Shown: positions 1 to 9,703, counted from the first letter of the stretch. The stretch: DNA of 64,000 nt from Clostridia bacterium (GCA_017445115.1 JAFSUU010000032.1:1-64000); one strand, 5' to 3'. A program made the numbers and translations. The notes: generated from the sequence alone by a model not told the origin.

Positions 1-1863
1 GCCATGGGCGCGCTGACCGCGGGGGCAAAATTCAGAGGCGAATTCGAGGAGAGGCTGAAAGCTGTCCCCGACGAGATAAAAAACAGCGACGGCAGGATAA
101 TCCTGTTCATCGACGAGCTCCACACCATCGTCGGCGCGGGCAAGACGGACGGCGCGATGGACGCGGGCAATCTGCTCAAACCCATGCTCGCGCGCGGCGA
201 GCTGCACTGTATCGGCGCGACGACGCTCGACGAGTACCGCGAATACATCGAAAAGGACTCCGCGCTCGAGCGCCGTTTCCAGCCGGTCATGGTGAACGAG
301 CCGACGGTCGAGGACACGATAGCTATTCTCCGTGGTCTCAAGGAGAGATACGAAGTTTTCCATGGAGTCAAGATCGCCGACAGCGCGATAATCGCGGCGG
401 CGACGCTCTCGAACAGGTACATCACAGACAGATTTCTCCCCGACAAGGCGATAGACCTCGTCGACGAGGCTTGCGCGATGATCCGCACCGAGGTCGATTC
501 TATGCCGACGGAGCTCGACGTGATAAGACGGAAGATAATCCAGCACGAGATCGAGGAGGCGGCGCTGAAGAAGGAGAGCGACAAATTATCCGAGGCGCAC
601 CTCGCAGAGATCCGGTCGGAGCTTGCCGAGATGCGGGAGCAATTCAACGAGCTGAAGGCTAAATGGGACAACGAAAAGGCGTCGATCGACAACGTCAGAC
701 GGCTCCGTGAGGAGATAGAGAACTGCAACGCCGAGATCGAGAAAGCCGAGAGAGAATACGACCTCAACCGCGCCGCGGAGCTGAAGTACGGCAAGCTTCC
801 GCCTCTGAAAAAACAGCTCGACGAAGCGGAAGCGGCTGCTGAGGCGACGAAGTCCTCGAGCCTGCTGCGCGACCGCGTGACGGACGACGAGATCGCCCGC
901 ATAGTCGAGCGCTGGACGGGTATTCCGGTATCGAAGCTGATGGAGGGCGAGCGCGACAAGCTGCTCCATCTCGAGGAAATCCTTCACCGCCGTGTCGTCG
1001 GTCAGGACGAGGCGGTAAGAAAGGTCTCCGAGGCGATAATGAGGAGCCGCGCGGGCATACAGAACGAGGGAAGACCGATCGGGTCGTTCCTCTTACTCGG
1101 ACCGACTGGCGTCGGCAAGACCGAACTCGCGAAAGCGGTCGCCGAGTGCCTGTTCGACGACGAGAAGAACCTCGTCAGGATAGATATGACGGAGTACATG
1201 GAGAAGTTCTCGGTGTCCCGTCTTATCGGAGCACCTCCCGGATACGTCGGCTACGAGGAGGGCGGTCAGCTCACCGAAGCGGTCAGAAGAAAACCCTATT
1301 CGGTCGTTCTGTTCGACGAGGTCGAAAAGGCGCATCCCGACGTGTTCAACATCCTGCTCCAGATTCTTGACGACGGCAGGATCACGGACTCGCAGGGAAG
1401 GACCGTTGACTTCAAAAACACGGTCATCATACTGACGTCGAACCTCGGCTCGTCGTTCCTGCTCGACGGTATCGACGAGACGGGCGAGATAAAGGATGAG
1501 GCGAGACGCTCTGTCGAAGAACTGCTCCGACGCAGCTTCAAGCCGGAGTTCCTCAACAGACTCGACGAGATAGTTTTCTATAAGCCTCTGACAAAGGAAA
1601 ACGTCACGAAGATCGTCGACCTCATCGCCGCAGACCTTGCAAAGAGGCTTGAATCGAAACAGATCACCTTCTCGCTCACCGACGCCGCGAAGGACTTCAT
1701 CATCGAATCGGCGTACGATCCGGTCTACGGCGCGCGTCCGCTTAAGAGATTTATCCAGTCGAGCGTCGAGACGCTCCTCGCAAAGAAGATCATCGCCGGC
1801 GAAATTTCTCCCGAGTCTTCCGTCACAGTCGACTTTAACGGAGAAGAACTTGTTTGCAATTAA
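1..1863 (+). CDS. clpB: ATP-dependent disaggregase ClpB (5' end missing)
   Basis: ClpB is a hexameric AAA+ chaperone that, with DnaK, extracts polypeptides from aggregates. The frame is open from base 1, so about 240 N-terminal residues (N-domain and first Walker A) lie outside the window. Visible are the first AAA module with Walker [10 protein letters not shown], the arginine-finger region ALERRFQ, a long charged middle coiled coil (about residues 170-290) with the ClpB-typical [15 protein letters not shown] stretch, then the second AAA module with Walker [10 protein letters not shown], Walker [11 protein letters not shown] and the C-terminal ClpB domain. The middle domain separates ClpB from ClpC/ClpE. 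A strong terminator follows directly, so this is the last gene of its transcript. Confidence 0.96.
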   Translation, partial: AMGALTAGAKFRGEFEERLKAVPDEIKNSDGRIILFIDELHTIVGAGKTDGAMDAGNLLKPMLARGELHCIGATTLDEYREYIEKDSALERRFQPVMVNEPTVEDTIAILRGLKERYEVFHGVKIADSAIIAAATLSNRYITDRFLPDKAIDLVDEACAMIRTEVDSMPTELDVIRRKIIQHEIEEAALKKESDKLSEAHLAEIRSELAEMREQFNELKAKWDNEKASIDNVRRLREEIENCNAEIEKAEREYDLNRAAELKYGKLPPLKKQLDEAEAAAEATKSSSLLRDRVTDDEIARIVERWTGIPVSKLMEGERDKLLHLEEILHRRVVGQDEAVRKVSEAIMRSRAGIQNEGRPIGSFLLLGPTGVGKTELAKAVAECLFDDEKNLVRIDMTEYMEKFSVSRLIGAPPGYVGYEEGGQLTEAVRRKPYSVVLFDEVEKAHPDVFNILLQILDDGRITDSQGRTVDFKNTVIILTSNLGSSFLLDGIDETGEIKDEARRSVEELLRRSFKPEFLNRLDEIVFYKPLTKENVTKIVDLIAADLAKRLESKQITFSLTDAAKDFIIESAYDPVYGARPLKRFIQSSVETLLAKKIIAGEISPESSVTVDFNGEELVCN

Positions 1864-1875
1864 TCTCTATACCTC

Positions 1876-1910
1876 AAAACGGGCTCGGATCACCGAGCCC
1901 GTTTTCTTGT
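1876..1910 (+). terminator. Intrinsic terminator of clpB
   Basis: A 13-bp perfect stem (1876-1888 with 1893-1905, arm aaaacgggctcgg, loop atca) is followed by a T-rich tail. It begins 12 bases after the clpB stop codon. The core gggctcg arm resembles the ruvX terminator at 30122. Confidence 0.88.
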
Positions 1911-1936
1911 CTTAATTCTCTGTACTCCTTAAAAAC

Positions 1937-1993
1937 CCCCTCAAAAAGTTTTGAGGGGATTTTAAAAGGGGGACTTTTTCAAAAGTCCCCCTT
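1937..1993. repeat. Two adjacent intergenic hairpins between convergent genes
   Basis: Hairpin one pairs 1937-1946 with 1949-1958 (cccctcaaaa/ttttgagggg). Hairpin two pairs 1966-1978 with 1981-1993 (13 bp, aagggggactttt and its complement). Both lie between clpB and the convergent antiporter gene, and share the design (G/C outer arm, A/T inner arm, near-zero loop) of the hairpins at 24683, 40466 and 53717. They may act as bidirectional terminators. Confidence 0.6.
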
Positions 1994-2015
1994 AATACTC
2001 ATATTTCTGACTGTT

Positions 2016-3293
2016 CTAACTATTGATCTTTCCCCGAGAGCTCTTGCGTTCTTCGGGGATGATGTTGCCCGCCTTAGTCAGAGCGATCTTCGTCAGCATA
2101 GGACCGAAGAGCTCGTAGATGAGCACGCCGAAGAGAACTATGCTCCTGATGATAGGTCCTTCCGGACCGAGATCCTTGTCAGCGGCAACAACGACCGACA
2201 TTCCGAGCGCCACGCCCGCCTGCGGCAGAAGCGTCCAGCCGAGATACTTCGTCGTGTCGTGATCGCACTTCACCATCTTCGCCGAAGCGTAGGCGCCGAA
2301 GTATTTGCCGAGCGAGCGGAAGAGAATGTATATAAGACCGATCGCAACGATTGTGAAATCGCCGAACACCGAGAAATCGAGCTCCGCGCCCGAGAGCACG
2401 AAGAAGATTATGAAGAGCGGCGCCGTCCACCTGTCGCAGCGGTCCATCAGCTCCGCGGAGAAATCGCACAGATTGCAGAAGACCGTGCCGAGCATCATGC
2501 ACACGAGCAGCGACGAGAAACCGATCTTGACTCCGCCTATCGTAAACTTCAGCATAGAGATCGCGACCGCGAGAAGCACGAACGTCACTGCAATGGAAAG
2601 ACGCTTGCTCCTCGAGTGGAAGAATTTTTCCGCAAACGTGAGCGCCGCGCCGAGCAGAGCGCCGAGCGCCAGCGACAGAACGATCTCTATCATCGGCTCG
2701 ACCGCAACGGAAACAAAACTCACGGAGCCCGAGATCAGCGCCTTCGCAACGCCGAACGAGACCGCGAAAATTATCAGCCCAACCGCGTCGTCAAGCGCGA
2801 CTATCGGGAGCAAAAGATCTGTCAGCTTGCCCTTCGCCTTGTACTGCCGCACGACCATCAGCGTCGCCGCCGGAGCCGTAGCCGCCGCTATCGCGCCGAG
2901 GATCAGCGCTGTCGAGATCGGGAGCTTTTCGCCGACAATGAAGTGAACGACGATCAGCACCACGTCGACCACGAACGTCGCAGTCAAAGCCTGAAAAATA
3001 CCGATCACCGTCGCCTGTTTGCCGGTCTCCTTGAGTTGCGCGAGACGGAACTCGTTGCCGATCGCGAAAGCGATGAAGCCGAGCGCGATATCCGACATAA
3101 CGCCGAAATCCGCGACCCTCTCAAGCGACTCGAACCCGATGCCGGGGATCCCCAGCCTGCCGAGACAGAACGGACCGATCAGTATTCCCGCGATCAGATA
3201 CGCCGTGACCGCCGGCAGTTGAAATATTTTTACGACTCTCGACATTATAAGCCCCGCGAGAAGGACTATGCCTATCGTCAGTATAGTTTCCAT
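2016..3293 (-). CDS. CPA2-type cation:proton antiporter
   Basis: Predicted integral membrane Na+(K+)/H+ exchanger of the KefB/NapA-like CPA2 superfamily, exchanging monovalent cations for protons across the cytoplasmic membrane. The 425-residue protein consists of about 12 hydrophobic segments beginning METILTIGIVLLAGLIMSRV, with the family-type stretch ALDDAVGLIIFAVSFGVAKAL near the middle, whose Asp pair is the likely ion-binding element. There is no C-terminal RCK/TrkA domain, so it is not a full KefB. The start at 3293 was chosen over an in-frame ATG seven codons upstream because ggaagg precedes it at good spacing. It stands alone, convergent to clpB. Confidence 0.85.
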   Translation of the reverse strand: METILTIGIVLLAGLIMSRVVKIFQLPAVTAYLIAGILIGPFCLGRLGIPGIGFESLERVADFGVMSDIALGFIAFAIGNEFRLAQLKETGKQATVIGIFQALTATFVVDVVLIVVHFIVGEKLPISTALILGAIAAATAPAATLMVVRQYKAKGKLTDLLLPIVALDDAVGLIIFAVSFGVAKALISGSVSFVSVAVEPMIEIVLSLALGALLGAALTFAEKFFHSRSKRLSIAVTFVLLAVAISMLKFTIGGVKIGFSSLLVCMMLGTVFCNLCDFSAELMDRCDRWTAPLFIIFFVLSGAELDFSVFGDFTIVAIGLIYILFRSLGKYFGAYASAKMVKCDHDTTKYLGWTLLPQAGVALGMSVVVAADKDLGPEGPIIRSIVLFGVLIYELFGPMLTKIALTKAGNIIPEERKSSRGKINS

Positions 3294-3311
3294 AATACGC
3301 CTTCCGTGTAA

Positions 3312-3345
3312 CAAAAATATTTAATGGGGCAAAAACTGCCCCATT
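3312..3345 (-). terminator. Intrinsic terminator of pgk-tpiA
   Basis: A 9-bp stem (3323-3331 with 3337-3345, arm aatggggca) is followed on the minus strand by taaatatttttg. It sits 25 bases past the tpiA stop codon. Confidence 0.75.
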
Positions 3346-3370
3346 GAATATTAAATATGATGAACCCGGA

Positions 3371-4141
3371 TCACTTCTGCGCCGCCTCAATGATGCGGGC
3401 AAATTTTTCGGGAACGAGAGACGCGCCGCCGATAAGGCCGCCGTCAACGTCGACCTTCGAGAGAAGGTCAGATGCGTTTGCTTCGTTCATGCTTCCGCCG
3501 TACTGGATCGTCGTAGCCTCAGCGACCTTCTCACCGTAAAGCTCCGCGAGAGTCTTTCTGATAAGAGCGCAGACTTCCTCAGCCTGGTCGGGCGTTGCCG
3601 TAAGACCCGTGCCGATCGCCCAAACGGGTTCGTACGCGATGATGACGTTTTCCATCTCCTCAGCGGTTACGTCCGCAAGGTCAAGCTTCGTCTGCATTGC
3701 GACGACCTCGCCCGTGATGCCGGACTGTCTCTGCTCGAGCACTTCACCGAGGCAGAGGATAACTTTCAAACCTGCCGCGAGAGCAGCCTTCGTTCTCTTG
3801 TTGACCGTCTTGTCGGTCTCGCCGAAGTACTGGCGTCTTTCGCTGTGACCGATGATGACGTATTCAGCGCCGACTTCAAGAAGCATTTTAGCGGAGATCT
3901 CGCCCGTGTATGCTCCCTTTTCCGCATAGTGCACGTTCTGAGCGCCGATCTTGACCGATGTGCCTTCAGCGGCTTCGATTGCGGCGGGAAGATCAACAAA
4001 AGGAACGCAAAGAACGATGTCACATCCGTTAAGTCCCCTTGCAAGGCCTGCAGTCTTAGCTACGGCAAGCGATGCCTCCGAGGGAGTCATATTCATTTTC
4101 CAGTTGCCCGCGATGACCGCGCGACGTACACTCTTTTTCAT
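3371..4141 (-). CDS. tpiA: Triosephosphate isomerase
   Basis: Interconverts dihydroxyacetone phosphate and glyceraldehyde 3-phosphate in glycolysis. The protein has 256 residues, the usual length for TIM. Visible signatures are the N-terminal substrate-binding NWKMN, the catalytic-His loop IIGHSERR, the catalytic-Glu motif AYEPVWAIGTG, and the phosphate-binding YGGSMNEAN and GGLIGGASL loops. The start at 4141 has aaggag seven bases upstream; longer in-frame starts run into pgk and lack a ribosome site. It is 14 bases behind pgk, forming a two-gene glycolytic operon. Confidence 0.97.
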   Translation of the reverse strand: MKKSVRRAVIAGNWKMNMTPSEASLAVAKTAGLARGLNGCDIVLCVPFVDLPAAIEAAEGTSVKIGAQNVHYAEKGAYTGEISAKMLLEVGAEYVIIGHSERRQYFGETDKTVNKRTKAALAAGLKVILCLGEVLEQRQSGITGEVVAMQTKLDLADVTAEEMENVIIAYEPVWAIGTGLTATPDQAEEVCALIRKTLAELYGEKVAEATTIQYGGSMNEANASDLLSKVDVDGGLIGGASLVPEKFARIIEAAQK

Positions 4142-4155
4142 CTTTATTCTCCTTA

Positions 4156-5346
4156 TTATTCCTTGTCCTGCAGACAAGCGATGCCGGGAAGCTCAAGCCC
4201 TTCGAGGAATTCGAGGGAAGCGCCGCCGCCGGTGGAAACGTGAGTCATTCTGTCGCTGTAGCCGAGCTTTGCAACAGCCGCGACGGAGTCACCGCCGCCG
4301 ATGATGGAGATAGCTCCGGACTTAGCGACCGCCTCTGCGACCGCCTCTGTACCTGCGGAGAAGTTCTCCCATTCGGAAACGCCCATAGGACCGTTCCAGA
4401 TGATCGTGCCCGCGCCGATGACGGACTTTGCGAAGAGCTCCTGCGTGGTCTTGCCGATATCGAGACCCATCCAACCGTCCGGAATGGAGTCGGAGTAGAT
4501 CCTCATGAAAGGTGTGTCTTCCTTGTAGTCACGGCCGACGACGTTGTCGACGGGGAGAAGAAACGCGACGCCCTTTGCTCTCGCCTTTTCGACGAGCTCT
4601 TTTGCGAGGTCAAGCTTGTCGTACTCGCAGATGGAAGTTCCGACGTCCTTGCCGTATGCCTTGAAGAACGTGTAAGCCATACCGCCGCCGACGATGAGCA
4701 TATCTACTTTATCGATGAGGTTGTTGATGACGCCGATCTTATCGGAAACTTTTGCGCCGCCGAGGATAGCGATGAACGGTCTCTTCGGATTTTCAAGCGC
4801 CTCTCCCATAATGGAGATCTCTTTGTTGATGAGGTAACCGCAGACTGCGGGGAGATAGTCTGCAACGCCGGCTGTGGAAGCGTGAGCGCGGTGAGCCGTG
4901 CCGAACGCGTCGTTTACGAAAATGTCAGCCATGGAAGCAAGCTCTTTTGCGAACTCGGGATCGTTCTCTGTCTCTTCCTTGTGGAAGCGTACGTTTTCGA
5001 TCATGAGGACTTCGCCGTCTTTGAGAGCGGCAGCTTTTGCCTTTGCGTCAGGTCCTACGACGTCTTTCGCCATAGCGACATCGATACCGAGGTGCTCAGC
5101 AAGTCTCTTCGCTACGGGAGCGAGGGAGTATTCCATCTTGAACTCGCCCTTCGGTCTGCCCATATGAGAGCAAAGGATGACTCTTGCGCCATGGTCGATC
5201 AGATACTTGATCGTGGGGAGCGCGCCGACGATTCTGTTTTCGTTTGTGATTACGCCGTCCTTCATAGGAACGTTAAAATCGCATCTGACAAGGACTCTTT
5301 TGCCTTTAACGTCGATGTCTTCAACGGTTTTTTTGTTGTAGGTCAT
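4156..5346 (-). CDS. pgk: Phosphoglycerate kinase
   Basis: Transfers phosphate from 1,3-bisphosphoglycerate to ADP in the cytosolic payoff phase of glycolysis. The 396-residue protein starts [21 protein letters not shown], with the family signature [12 protein letters not shown], the substrate-binding HMGRPKGE, the interdomain region and the nucleotide-binding C-terminal [10 protein letters not shown] and [13 protein letters not shown] motifs. Start at 5346 is set by ggag eight bases upstream; the upstream in-frame ATG region lies inside the promoter. First gene of the pgk-tpiA operon; gapA is not in the window. Confidence 0.98.
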   Translation of the reverse strand: MTYNKKTVEDIDVKGKRVLVRCDFNVPMKDGVITNENRIVGALPTIKYLIDHGARVILCSHMGRPKGEFKMEYSLAPVAKRLAEHLGIDVAMAKDVVGPDAKAKAAALKDGEVLMIENVRFHKEETENDPEFAKELASMADIFVNDAFGTAHRAHASTAGVADYLPAVCGYLINKEISIMGEALENPKRPFIAILGGAKVSDKIGVINNLIDKVDMLIVGGGMAYTFFKAYGKDVGTSICEYDKLDLAKELVEKARAKGVAFLLPVDNVVGRDYKEDTPFMRIYSDSIPDGWMGLDIGKTTQELFAKSVIGAGTIIWNGPMGVSEWENFSAGTEAVAEAVAKSGAISIIGGGDSVAAVAKLGYSDRMTHVSTGGGASLEFLEGLELPGIACLQDKE

Positions 5347-5386
5347 AGTTTTATCTCCGTTTATCTTTAAATTTTTATCCTCAATT

Positions 5387-5415
5387 AATATATCATATTT
5401 TTTTACTATAATCAA
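5387..5415 (-). promoter_or_regulatory. Sigma-A promoter of pgk-tpiA
   Basis: On the minus strand, -35 TTGATT (5410-5415), a 17-bp spacer and -10 TATATT (5387-5392) lie about 40 bases upstream of the pgk start. Confidence 0.75.
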
Positions 5416-5476
5416 CAGTAATTTTACCGAATATTACGCCCGCAAACGCGCGCTTTATTAATTATATTGCAAAAAA

Positions 5477-6445
5477 TCAGTCCCCGTCGGGCAGAAGTTC
5501 CAGAAGACGCGCGCACTTTGTAAAGTTTTCGGGCAGCGGCGCCTCGAAGGTCATCTCCACCTTCGTCGACGGGTGGATGAGCGTCAGACGCCTTGCGTGA
5601 AGCATCTGCCCGGTGAAGAGCGACGGATGATGCTTCTCGAACAGAGTGCCGTCGCCGCCGTAGACCGGGTCGCCGAGCACCGGATGCCCGATCGACGCCA
5701 TGTGTACCCTTATCTGATGAGTGCGTCCGGTCTCAAGCTTCATTCGAGCGAGAGTAAAACCGTTTGCAAACGAGAGCGCCTCGTAGTGCGTGACCGCCTC
5801 TCTCGCCGACGAGTCGCCCGTGCGCGCTGTCGCCATTTTCTTGCGATCGGTCGGATGCCTTGCTATCGGGCGGTCGACCGTGCCGCGCTCCTCCGGAAGC
5901 TTGCCGACAACGATCGCCTCGTATTCGCGCCTCATCGTGTGATCCTTCAGCTGCTCCGACAGCGACAGATGAGCGGCGTCGTTCTTCGCCACCGCGATAA
6001 GTCCCGTCGTGTCGCGGTCAATGCGGTGGACGATGCCCGGACGCGTCACCCCGTTTATCGACGAGAGCGTGTCGCCGCAGTGATACAGAAGCGCGGATAC
6101 AAGAGTCCCCGTCTCGTGCCCGGGCGCGGGATGTACCACCATACCCGCGGGTTTGTTTATCACTATTATGTCGCCGTCCTCGTACACGACGTCAAGAGGT
6201 ATGTTCTCGGGCGCAACGTCAAGCTCCTTCGGCTCGGGTATCGAGACCGTGAACGTGTCGTTCGCTCTTATCTTGTAATTTTTCGCAACCGCCTTGCCGT
6301 CCGACAGAACTTTTCCGTCGTCGAGCAATTTTTGCGCGGCGCTGCGCGTTATGCCGAGCGCATCCGATATGAAAACGTCGGCGCGGGTCCCCGCGCACAG
6401 AGCGTCGGAAGTTAAAAGCTCTTCGCGCTCTGCTGCGTCACTCAT
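5477..6445 (-). CDS. RluD-family 23S rRNA pseudouridine synthase
   Basis: Isomerises uridine to pseudouridine, probably in 23S rRNA (RluD/YlyB group). The 322-residue protein has an N-terminal S4 RNA-binding domain (DVFISDALGITRSAAQKLLDDGKVLSDGKAVAKNY, about residues 18-60) followed by the catalytic domain with the diagnostic GIVHRIDRDTTGL, which contains the nucleophilic Asp, and the C-terminal RTHQIRVHMASIGHPVLGD motif. Start 6445 follows ggaggcggcg and overlaps the lspA stop by 8 bases, indicating translational coupling. The lspA-rluD order is the usual one in Firmicutes. Confidence 0.93.
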   Translation of the reverse strand: MSDAAEREELLTSDALCAGTRADVFISDALGITRSAAQKLLDDGKVLSDGKAVAKNYKIRANDTFTVSIPEPKELDVAPENIPLDVVYEDGDIIVINKPAGMVVHPAPGHETGTLVSALLYHCGDTLSSINGVTRPGIVHRIDRDTTGLIAVAKNDAAHLSLSEQLKDHTMRREYEAIVVGKLPEERGTVDRPIARHPTDRKKMATARTGDSSAREAVTHYEALSFANGFTLARMKLETGRTHQIRVHMASIGHPVLGDPVYGGDGTLFEKHHPSLFTGQMLHARRLTLIHPSTKVEMTFEAPLPENFTKCARLLELLPDGD

Positions 6446-6992
6446 CGCCGCCTCCGCCCTCGGGCGCCTGTGCGGCCTTTGCCGCCTTTTTCCTCTTGTA
6501 CTCTTTGACCTCGTCAACGATCACGGAAATCGCGAGCATAATACATCCTATGCAGACAAAAACGTCCGCGACGTTGAACACCGTGTTGAGCGGGAAAAAG
6601 TTGACGAGCGTGACGTCTATAAAGTCAACGACCGAGCCTTCAAAAACGCGATCTATCATATTTCCGACGCCGCCGCCCACTATCATGGCGAGAGTTATGA
6701 CGGTGAATTTATTTTTTACTTTTCCGAGCGCCACAAACAGCGTTATACCGATAATGACGACGGTCGACGCGACCATGAACACCCATCTGTGATTCGAGAG
6801 CATTCCGGCAGTCGCGCCGTTGTTGAGCACGTAAGTGAAGTCGAGAACGCCCGGGATCGCCGTCGCGCTGTTTCCGACCTCGCGCAGCGCGGCGACCGCA
6901 ATGGCTTTGGTCAGCCGGTCGAGCAAAACCACCGCCGCGGCAACAGCGAGCGCGATGAGCTTCCACTTGACGCTGAGCTTTTCTTTATTCAT
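6438..6992 (-). CDS. lspA: Lipoprotein signal peptidase II
   Basis: Membrane aspartyl protease that removes the signal peptide from prolipoproteins after diacylglyceryl modification, for instance those with a lipobox such as the 21838 protein. The 184-residue product has four hydrophobic segments. The two catalytic Asp motifs are visible as VGGGVGNMIDRVFEG and FNVADVFVCIG. The C-terminus is a basic, Ala-rich cytoplasmic tail. The start at 6992 has ggag eight bases upstream and lies inside the end of divIVA (8-base overlap). Confidence 0.96.
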   Translation of the reverse strand: MNKEKLSVKWKLIALAVAAAVVLLDRLTKAIAVAALREVGNSATAIPGVLDFTYVLNNGATAGMLSNHRWVFMVASTVVIIGITLFVALGKVKNKFTVITLAMIVGGGVGNMIDRVFEGSVVDFIDVTLVNFFPLNTVFNVADVFVCIGCIMLAISVIVDEVKEYKRKKAAKAAQAPEGGGGDE

Positions 6993-8079
6993 TTTCTTCT
7001 CCGGATCCTGCATCGTCACCTGAGTCCGCAATACCCGTTCTCCTTTTTATCTTCCATCTCTTGTGCCGGCGGTCTGATGCGACCGCGGGCTTGACGACTT
7101 TTATCTCCGCCGTCGGGATGTCCGGATCCGCGTTCGGATCGTACTCTGCGTCGTTCTCCGCGTAAAATTCGTTGCTGTCGTCTTCCGCGCGGCGGCGTCT
7201 TTCGATGATCTCTTCTTTTGTGAGCTTGTGCTGCGGCTTTTTCGACTCGTCGCCGCCATACTCGTATTCAAACGCCTCACTGTAGGAATCGGTCTTGCCG
7301 TACACGTCGTCAAGAGATTCTGTTCCCTCATATTCCGCTACCGCGTCGCCGACAGGACCCGCGTCTCCGAACTCCTCGGCGTCCTCGTCGTCAAGTCCGA
7401 GCGCCGCAATGTTCTCGTGAAGCTTTTCGCGTTCCTCTTCGCTCTTCTCTTCCTTCTCACCGGCATCATCGGAGTTAAATTCGTCGTAGTCATTATATTC
7501 CGTCTCTTCCGGAACGCCGTCCTTCTGCGGTTCGGACGATTTCACACCGTCCTCTTTTTCGCCGCTTTTGTTATCAACGGACAGCATTTTCATGAAGCCC
7601 TCGAGCTCGGCGCCCGGCGCGTCCGCGTCGAAAACGCCGACAGCTTCGGCGTAAGCGTTTATCTTTTTGATGTGATCTCTGTAAAGGCGGAAAAGCTCAA
7701 ATCTGAAGCGCTGGACCTCGTCGCGCGTCGCGTCGTAGATCCTTCTCTGCTCGTCGACTTTCGACGCCATATCCGCGACTATCCTGCCGCATCTTCTGCC
7801 GGCGGCGATTACCTCGCGCGCCGCTTTTCCTTTCGCTTCCGTGAGGATGCGCTCGGCTTCGTTTTCAGCCTGAGCGATAATATCCCCGCGCAGCTTGTCA
7901 CGGCGTTTGTATTCGTCGACGCGATCCTCGGACGCTTCAAGCTTAGCGGTGACTCCGGCGACCTCGCCTTTCAAGGACTCGATCTCACGCTCGAGCGATC
8001 CGACGTAAAGATCGACCTGCTCTTTATCATATCCTCTGAACGATTTGTTGAACAGAGAGCGTTTTTCTTTTTTACTCAT
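6985..8079 (-). CDS. divIVA: DivIVA-domain coiled-coil protein
   Basis: DivIVA proteins bind negatively curved membrane at poles and septa and recruit division or polar proteins. The 364-residue product begins MSKKEKRSLFNKSFRGYDKEQVDLYVGSL, which matches the DivIVA N-terminal membrane/lipid-binding domain (FRGYDKEQVD is diagnostic), and continues with a coiled coil to about residue 150. The rest is very acidic and low in complexity (Glu/Asp/Ser/Tyr) and ends in a basic stretch near HKRWKIKRRTG. It is longer than Bacillus DivIVA (about 160 residues) because of this tail. Start 8079 is preceded by a consensus ggaggtga; a GTG within that ribosome site was rejected. Confidence 0.9.
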   Translation of the reverse strand: MSKKEKRSLFNKSFRGYDKEQVDLYVGSLEREIESLKGEVAGVTAKLEASEDRVDEYKRRDKLRGDIIAQAENEAERILTEAKGKAAREVIAAGRRCGRIVADMASKVDEQRRIYDATRDEVQRFRFELFRLYRDHIKKINAYAEAVGVFDADAPGAELEGFMKMLSVDNKSGEKEDGVKSSEPQKDGVPEETEYNDYDEFNSDDAGEKEEKSEEEREKLHENIAALGLDDEDAEEFGDAGPVGDAVAEYEGTESLDDVYGKTDSYSEAFEYEYGGDESKKPQHKLTKEEIIERRRRAEDDSNEFYAENDAEYDPNADPDIPTAEIKVVKPAVASDRRHKRWKIKRRTGIADSGDDAGSGEENE

Positions 8080-8102
8080 ATCTATCACCTCCGGAATACG
8101 GA

Positions 8103-8942
8103 TCAGATATATTTCCTCGCGTCAATGCGCAGCCTTCCGCGGCGGTTCACACCGCGGTCTCCGTCATAAATAAATTTGCCGTAGCCTCTGACCGAAAGGA
8201 CGTCCCCTTTTACGACCTCGGCATCCGGTTTCATCAATACCGAATAATTCACCGAAACGTCGCCATGCAGAACGAGCTCCAGCGCCGCCTCCCTCGAGAC
8301 GCTGCAGAGCGCCTTGACGATGCCGTCGAGCCTCGGCGACATCACCGTATCGGTTATAACTTCATATTCTTTTTCAATTCTGAATCCGTCGGGAATAGGT
8401 TTTACCGTAACGTTTACCTTTTCCCTGCCGACGGAGGTCAGTTCGTTTTCCATTAATTTTGCCGCTCCGGGAAGCGCAAACACATACGCCGACGACGGGG
8501 CTGTAACGATAATATCCCCTATCGAGTCCCGCTCTATCCCAAGAGCGATCAGGGCGCCGAGATAATCTCTGTGAGTCAGCTCCGAATATGCGCTGCCGGA
8601 AATACTCACGGGAAGTACCGGAAGCAACTCGCCGTCGACAGTTCCTTCCGCTATCATTTCCTTTACGGCTTCCTCACGCGCGGGATCGAACGCACCGCCC
8701 TGCTTCGTGTCCGGCGCGAGCCACTCCGGGACGAAAACGGCAAGTCTTCTCTCGCATCCGGGAGCACCGCCCCAGAAGAGGCATCTTTCCGCGGCGCCGC
8801 CGTTTCCCGCGGCGTCAAACGCCGCCTTCTGCTCGGCAGGAGTCAGAAAGCGCGACGTCTTGATCTCATATTCCGAAGATCTTACAAGATCGAAGATACG
8901 CCCTTCGAAGATCTTGTTTTCTATGTCATTTTTTCCGCTCAT
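8103..8942 (-). CDS. ylmH: YlmH-like S4-domain RNA-binding protein
   Basis: Homologue of YlmH, encoded next to sepF/divIVA in Firmicutes, with an N-terminal YlmH domain and a C-terminal S4 RNA-binding domain; published work links this family to ribosome-associated quality control. The 279-residue protein shows the family core LTHRDYLGALIALGIERDSIGDIIV (about residues 117-141) and the S4 motif SPRLDGIVKALCSVSREAALELVLHGDVSVN. Start 8942 is preceded by agaggt at good spacing. It lies between sepF and divIVA on the same strand, 23 bases ahead of divIVA. Confidence 0.92.
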   Translation of the reverse strand: MSGKNDIENKIFEGRIFDLVRSSEYEIKTSRFLTPAEQKAAFDAAGNGGAAERCLFWGGAPGCERRLAVFVPEWLAPDTKQGGAFDPAREEAVKEMIAEGTVDGELLPVLPVSISGSAYSELTHRDYLGALIALGIERDSIGDIIVTAPSSAYVFALPGAAKLMENELTSVGREKVNVTVKPIPDGFRIEKEYEVITDTVMSPRLDGIVKALCSVSREAALELVLHGDVSVNYSVLMKPDAEVVKGDVLSVRGYGKFIYDGDRGVNRRGRLRIDARKYI

Positions 8943-8988
8943 TACGGACCTCTCTTTGCAGACGCTCATACGTCCGTACACAAATAAA

Positions 8989-9047
8989 GCTCATGGACCG
9001 GGAGCGTTCCGCGCCATTGCGGTGTTTTCGCTCCGACATTCATGAGC
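8989..9047 (-). other. Structured leader upstream of ylmH
   Basis: Three nested paired segments are visible: gctcatg (8989-8995) with catgagc (9041-9047), ggagcg (9001-9006) with cgctcc (9029-9034), and ccgc (9009-9012) with gcgg (9019-9022). Together they form one bulged long hairpin in the 190-base sepF-ylmH gap. It lacks a T-run, so it is more likely an mRNA processing or stability element than a terminator. Confidence 0.4.
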
Positions 9048-9073
9048 CGCGCCGCAGCCCGTACGAAGCGGCG

Positions 9074-9111
9074 GCAAAAATCACCGGAGCTATGCCGTTC
9101 CGGCATAGCTC
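9074..9111 (-). terminator. Hairpin downstream of sepF, probable terminator
   Basis: A perfect 11-bp stem (9087-9097 with 9101-9111, arm gagctatgccg, 3-base loop) is followed on the minus strand, after six bases, by TTTTT. It lies 22 bases past the sepF stop and could reduce read-through from sepF into ylmH. Confidence 0.6.
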
Positions 9112-9133
9112 TCGTGACCTGATGTGCAGTTTA

Positions 9134-9646
9134 TTAAAGCTCTGTTTCGAACTTGCCGGCGGGTTCTTCCTCTTCCTCGGGTTCGGGCTCTTTCTTCTTC
9201 TTGCTCGTGAGCTTAGCCTCGTCAACGTCAACGTTGTTGGGAGTGATGACGTAAGCTTTGGTAGCGATCTTTTTGAGGCTGCCGTTAATGGAATATGCAA
9301 CGCCGAACAGGAAGTCGATTATACGGCGGGAAGTGTCAGCGTCAGCGTCTTCAAGGTTGAGAACGACCGTTCTCTTGTTGAGAAGATGGTCTGCGATCTG
9401 CGGAACGCTCTCGAACGTCTTCGGCTTGAGAACTTTCATCTCAATAGATGCGCCGGAAAGGCTGATGCCGCCCATACCGGTTCCGGGAGTAGCTACGTTC
9501 TGGGGCTGAGTTCCCTGGGCGAGACTCTCGTCAGCAACGTTGTCATAGTCGCTGAACTCGTTGTAGTAATCGTCCTCGTAGTTGTCGGAATACGTTTCCT
9601 CCTGAGCAGGTTTTTTCTTGAAGTTTTCCATAAAACCAAAAGCCAT
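9134..9646 (-). CDS. sepF: Cell division protein SepF
   Basis: SepF binds FtsZ and the membrane, polymerises into rings and helps build the division septum. The 170-residue product starts MAFGFMENFKKKPAQ, the typical amphipathic membrane-targeting helix, followed by an acidic Tyr/Asp-rich linker and the SepF core with KVLKPKTFESVPQIADHLLNKRTVVLNLEDAD and RIIDFLFGVAYSINGSLKKI. The C-terminus is extended by a charged Lys/Glu tail. Start 9646 lies nine bases after ggagg; a TTG two codons upstream was judged too close. Its position between yggS and ylmH is the standard Firmicute order. Confidence 0.95.
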   Translation of the reverse strand: MAFGFMENFKKKPAQEETYSDNYEDDYYNEFSDYDNVADESLAQGTQPQNVATPGTGMGGISLSGASIEMKVLKPKTFESVPQIADHLLNKRTVVLNLEDADADTSRRIIDFLFGVAYSINGSLKKIATKAYVITPNNVDVDEAKLTSKKKKEPEPEEEEEPAGKFETEL

Positions 9647-9703
9647 TTTCAAATTCCTCCGAAAAATATGATCTGAAATAATTTATAAAGAGAGGAGCCG
9701 GGA

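Noticed and set aside
2305..2946. Long plus-strand frame opposite the antiporter gene
   Set aside because: It is the antisense shadow of a convincing membrane protein, has low-complexity Ser/Thr composition and no ribosome site.
7101..7331. Small Arg/Thr-rich frame inside divIVA
   Set aside because: It is an out-of-frame product of the low-complexity acidic tail of divIVA.
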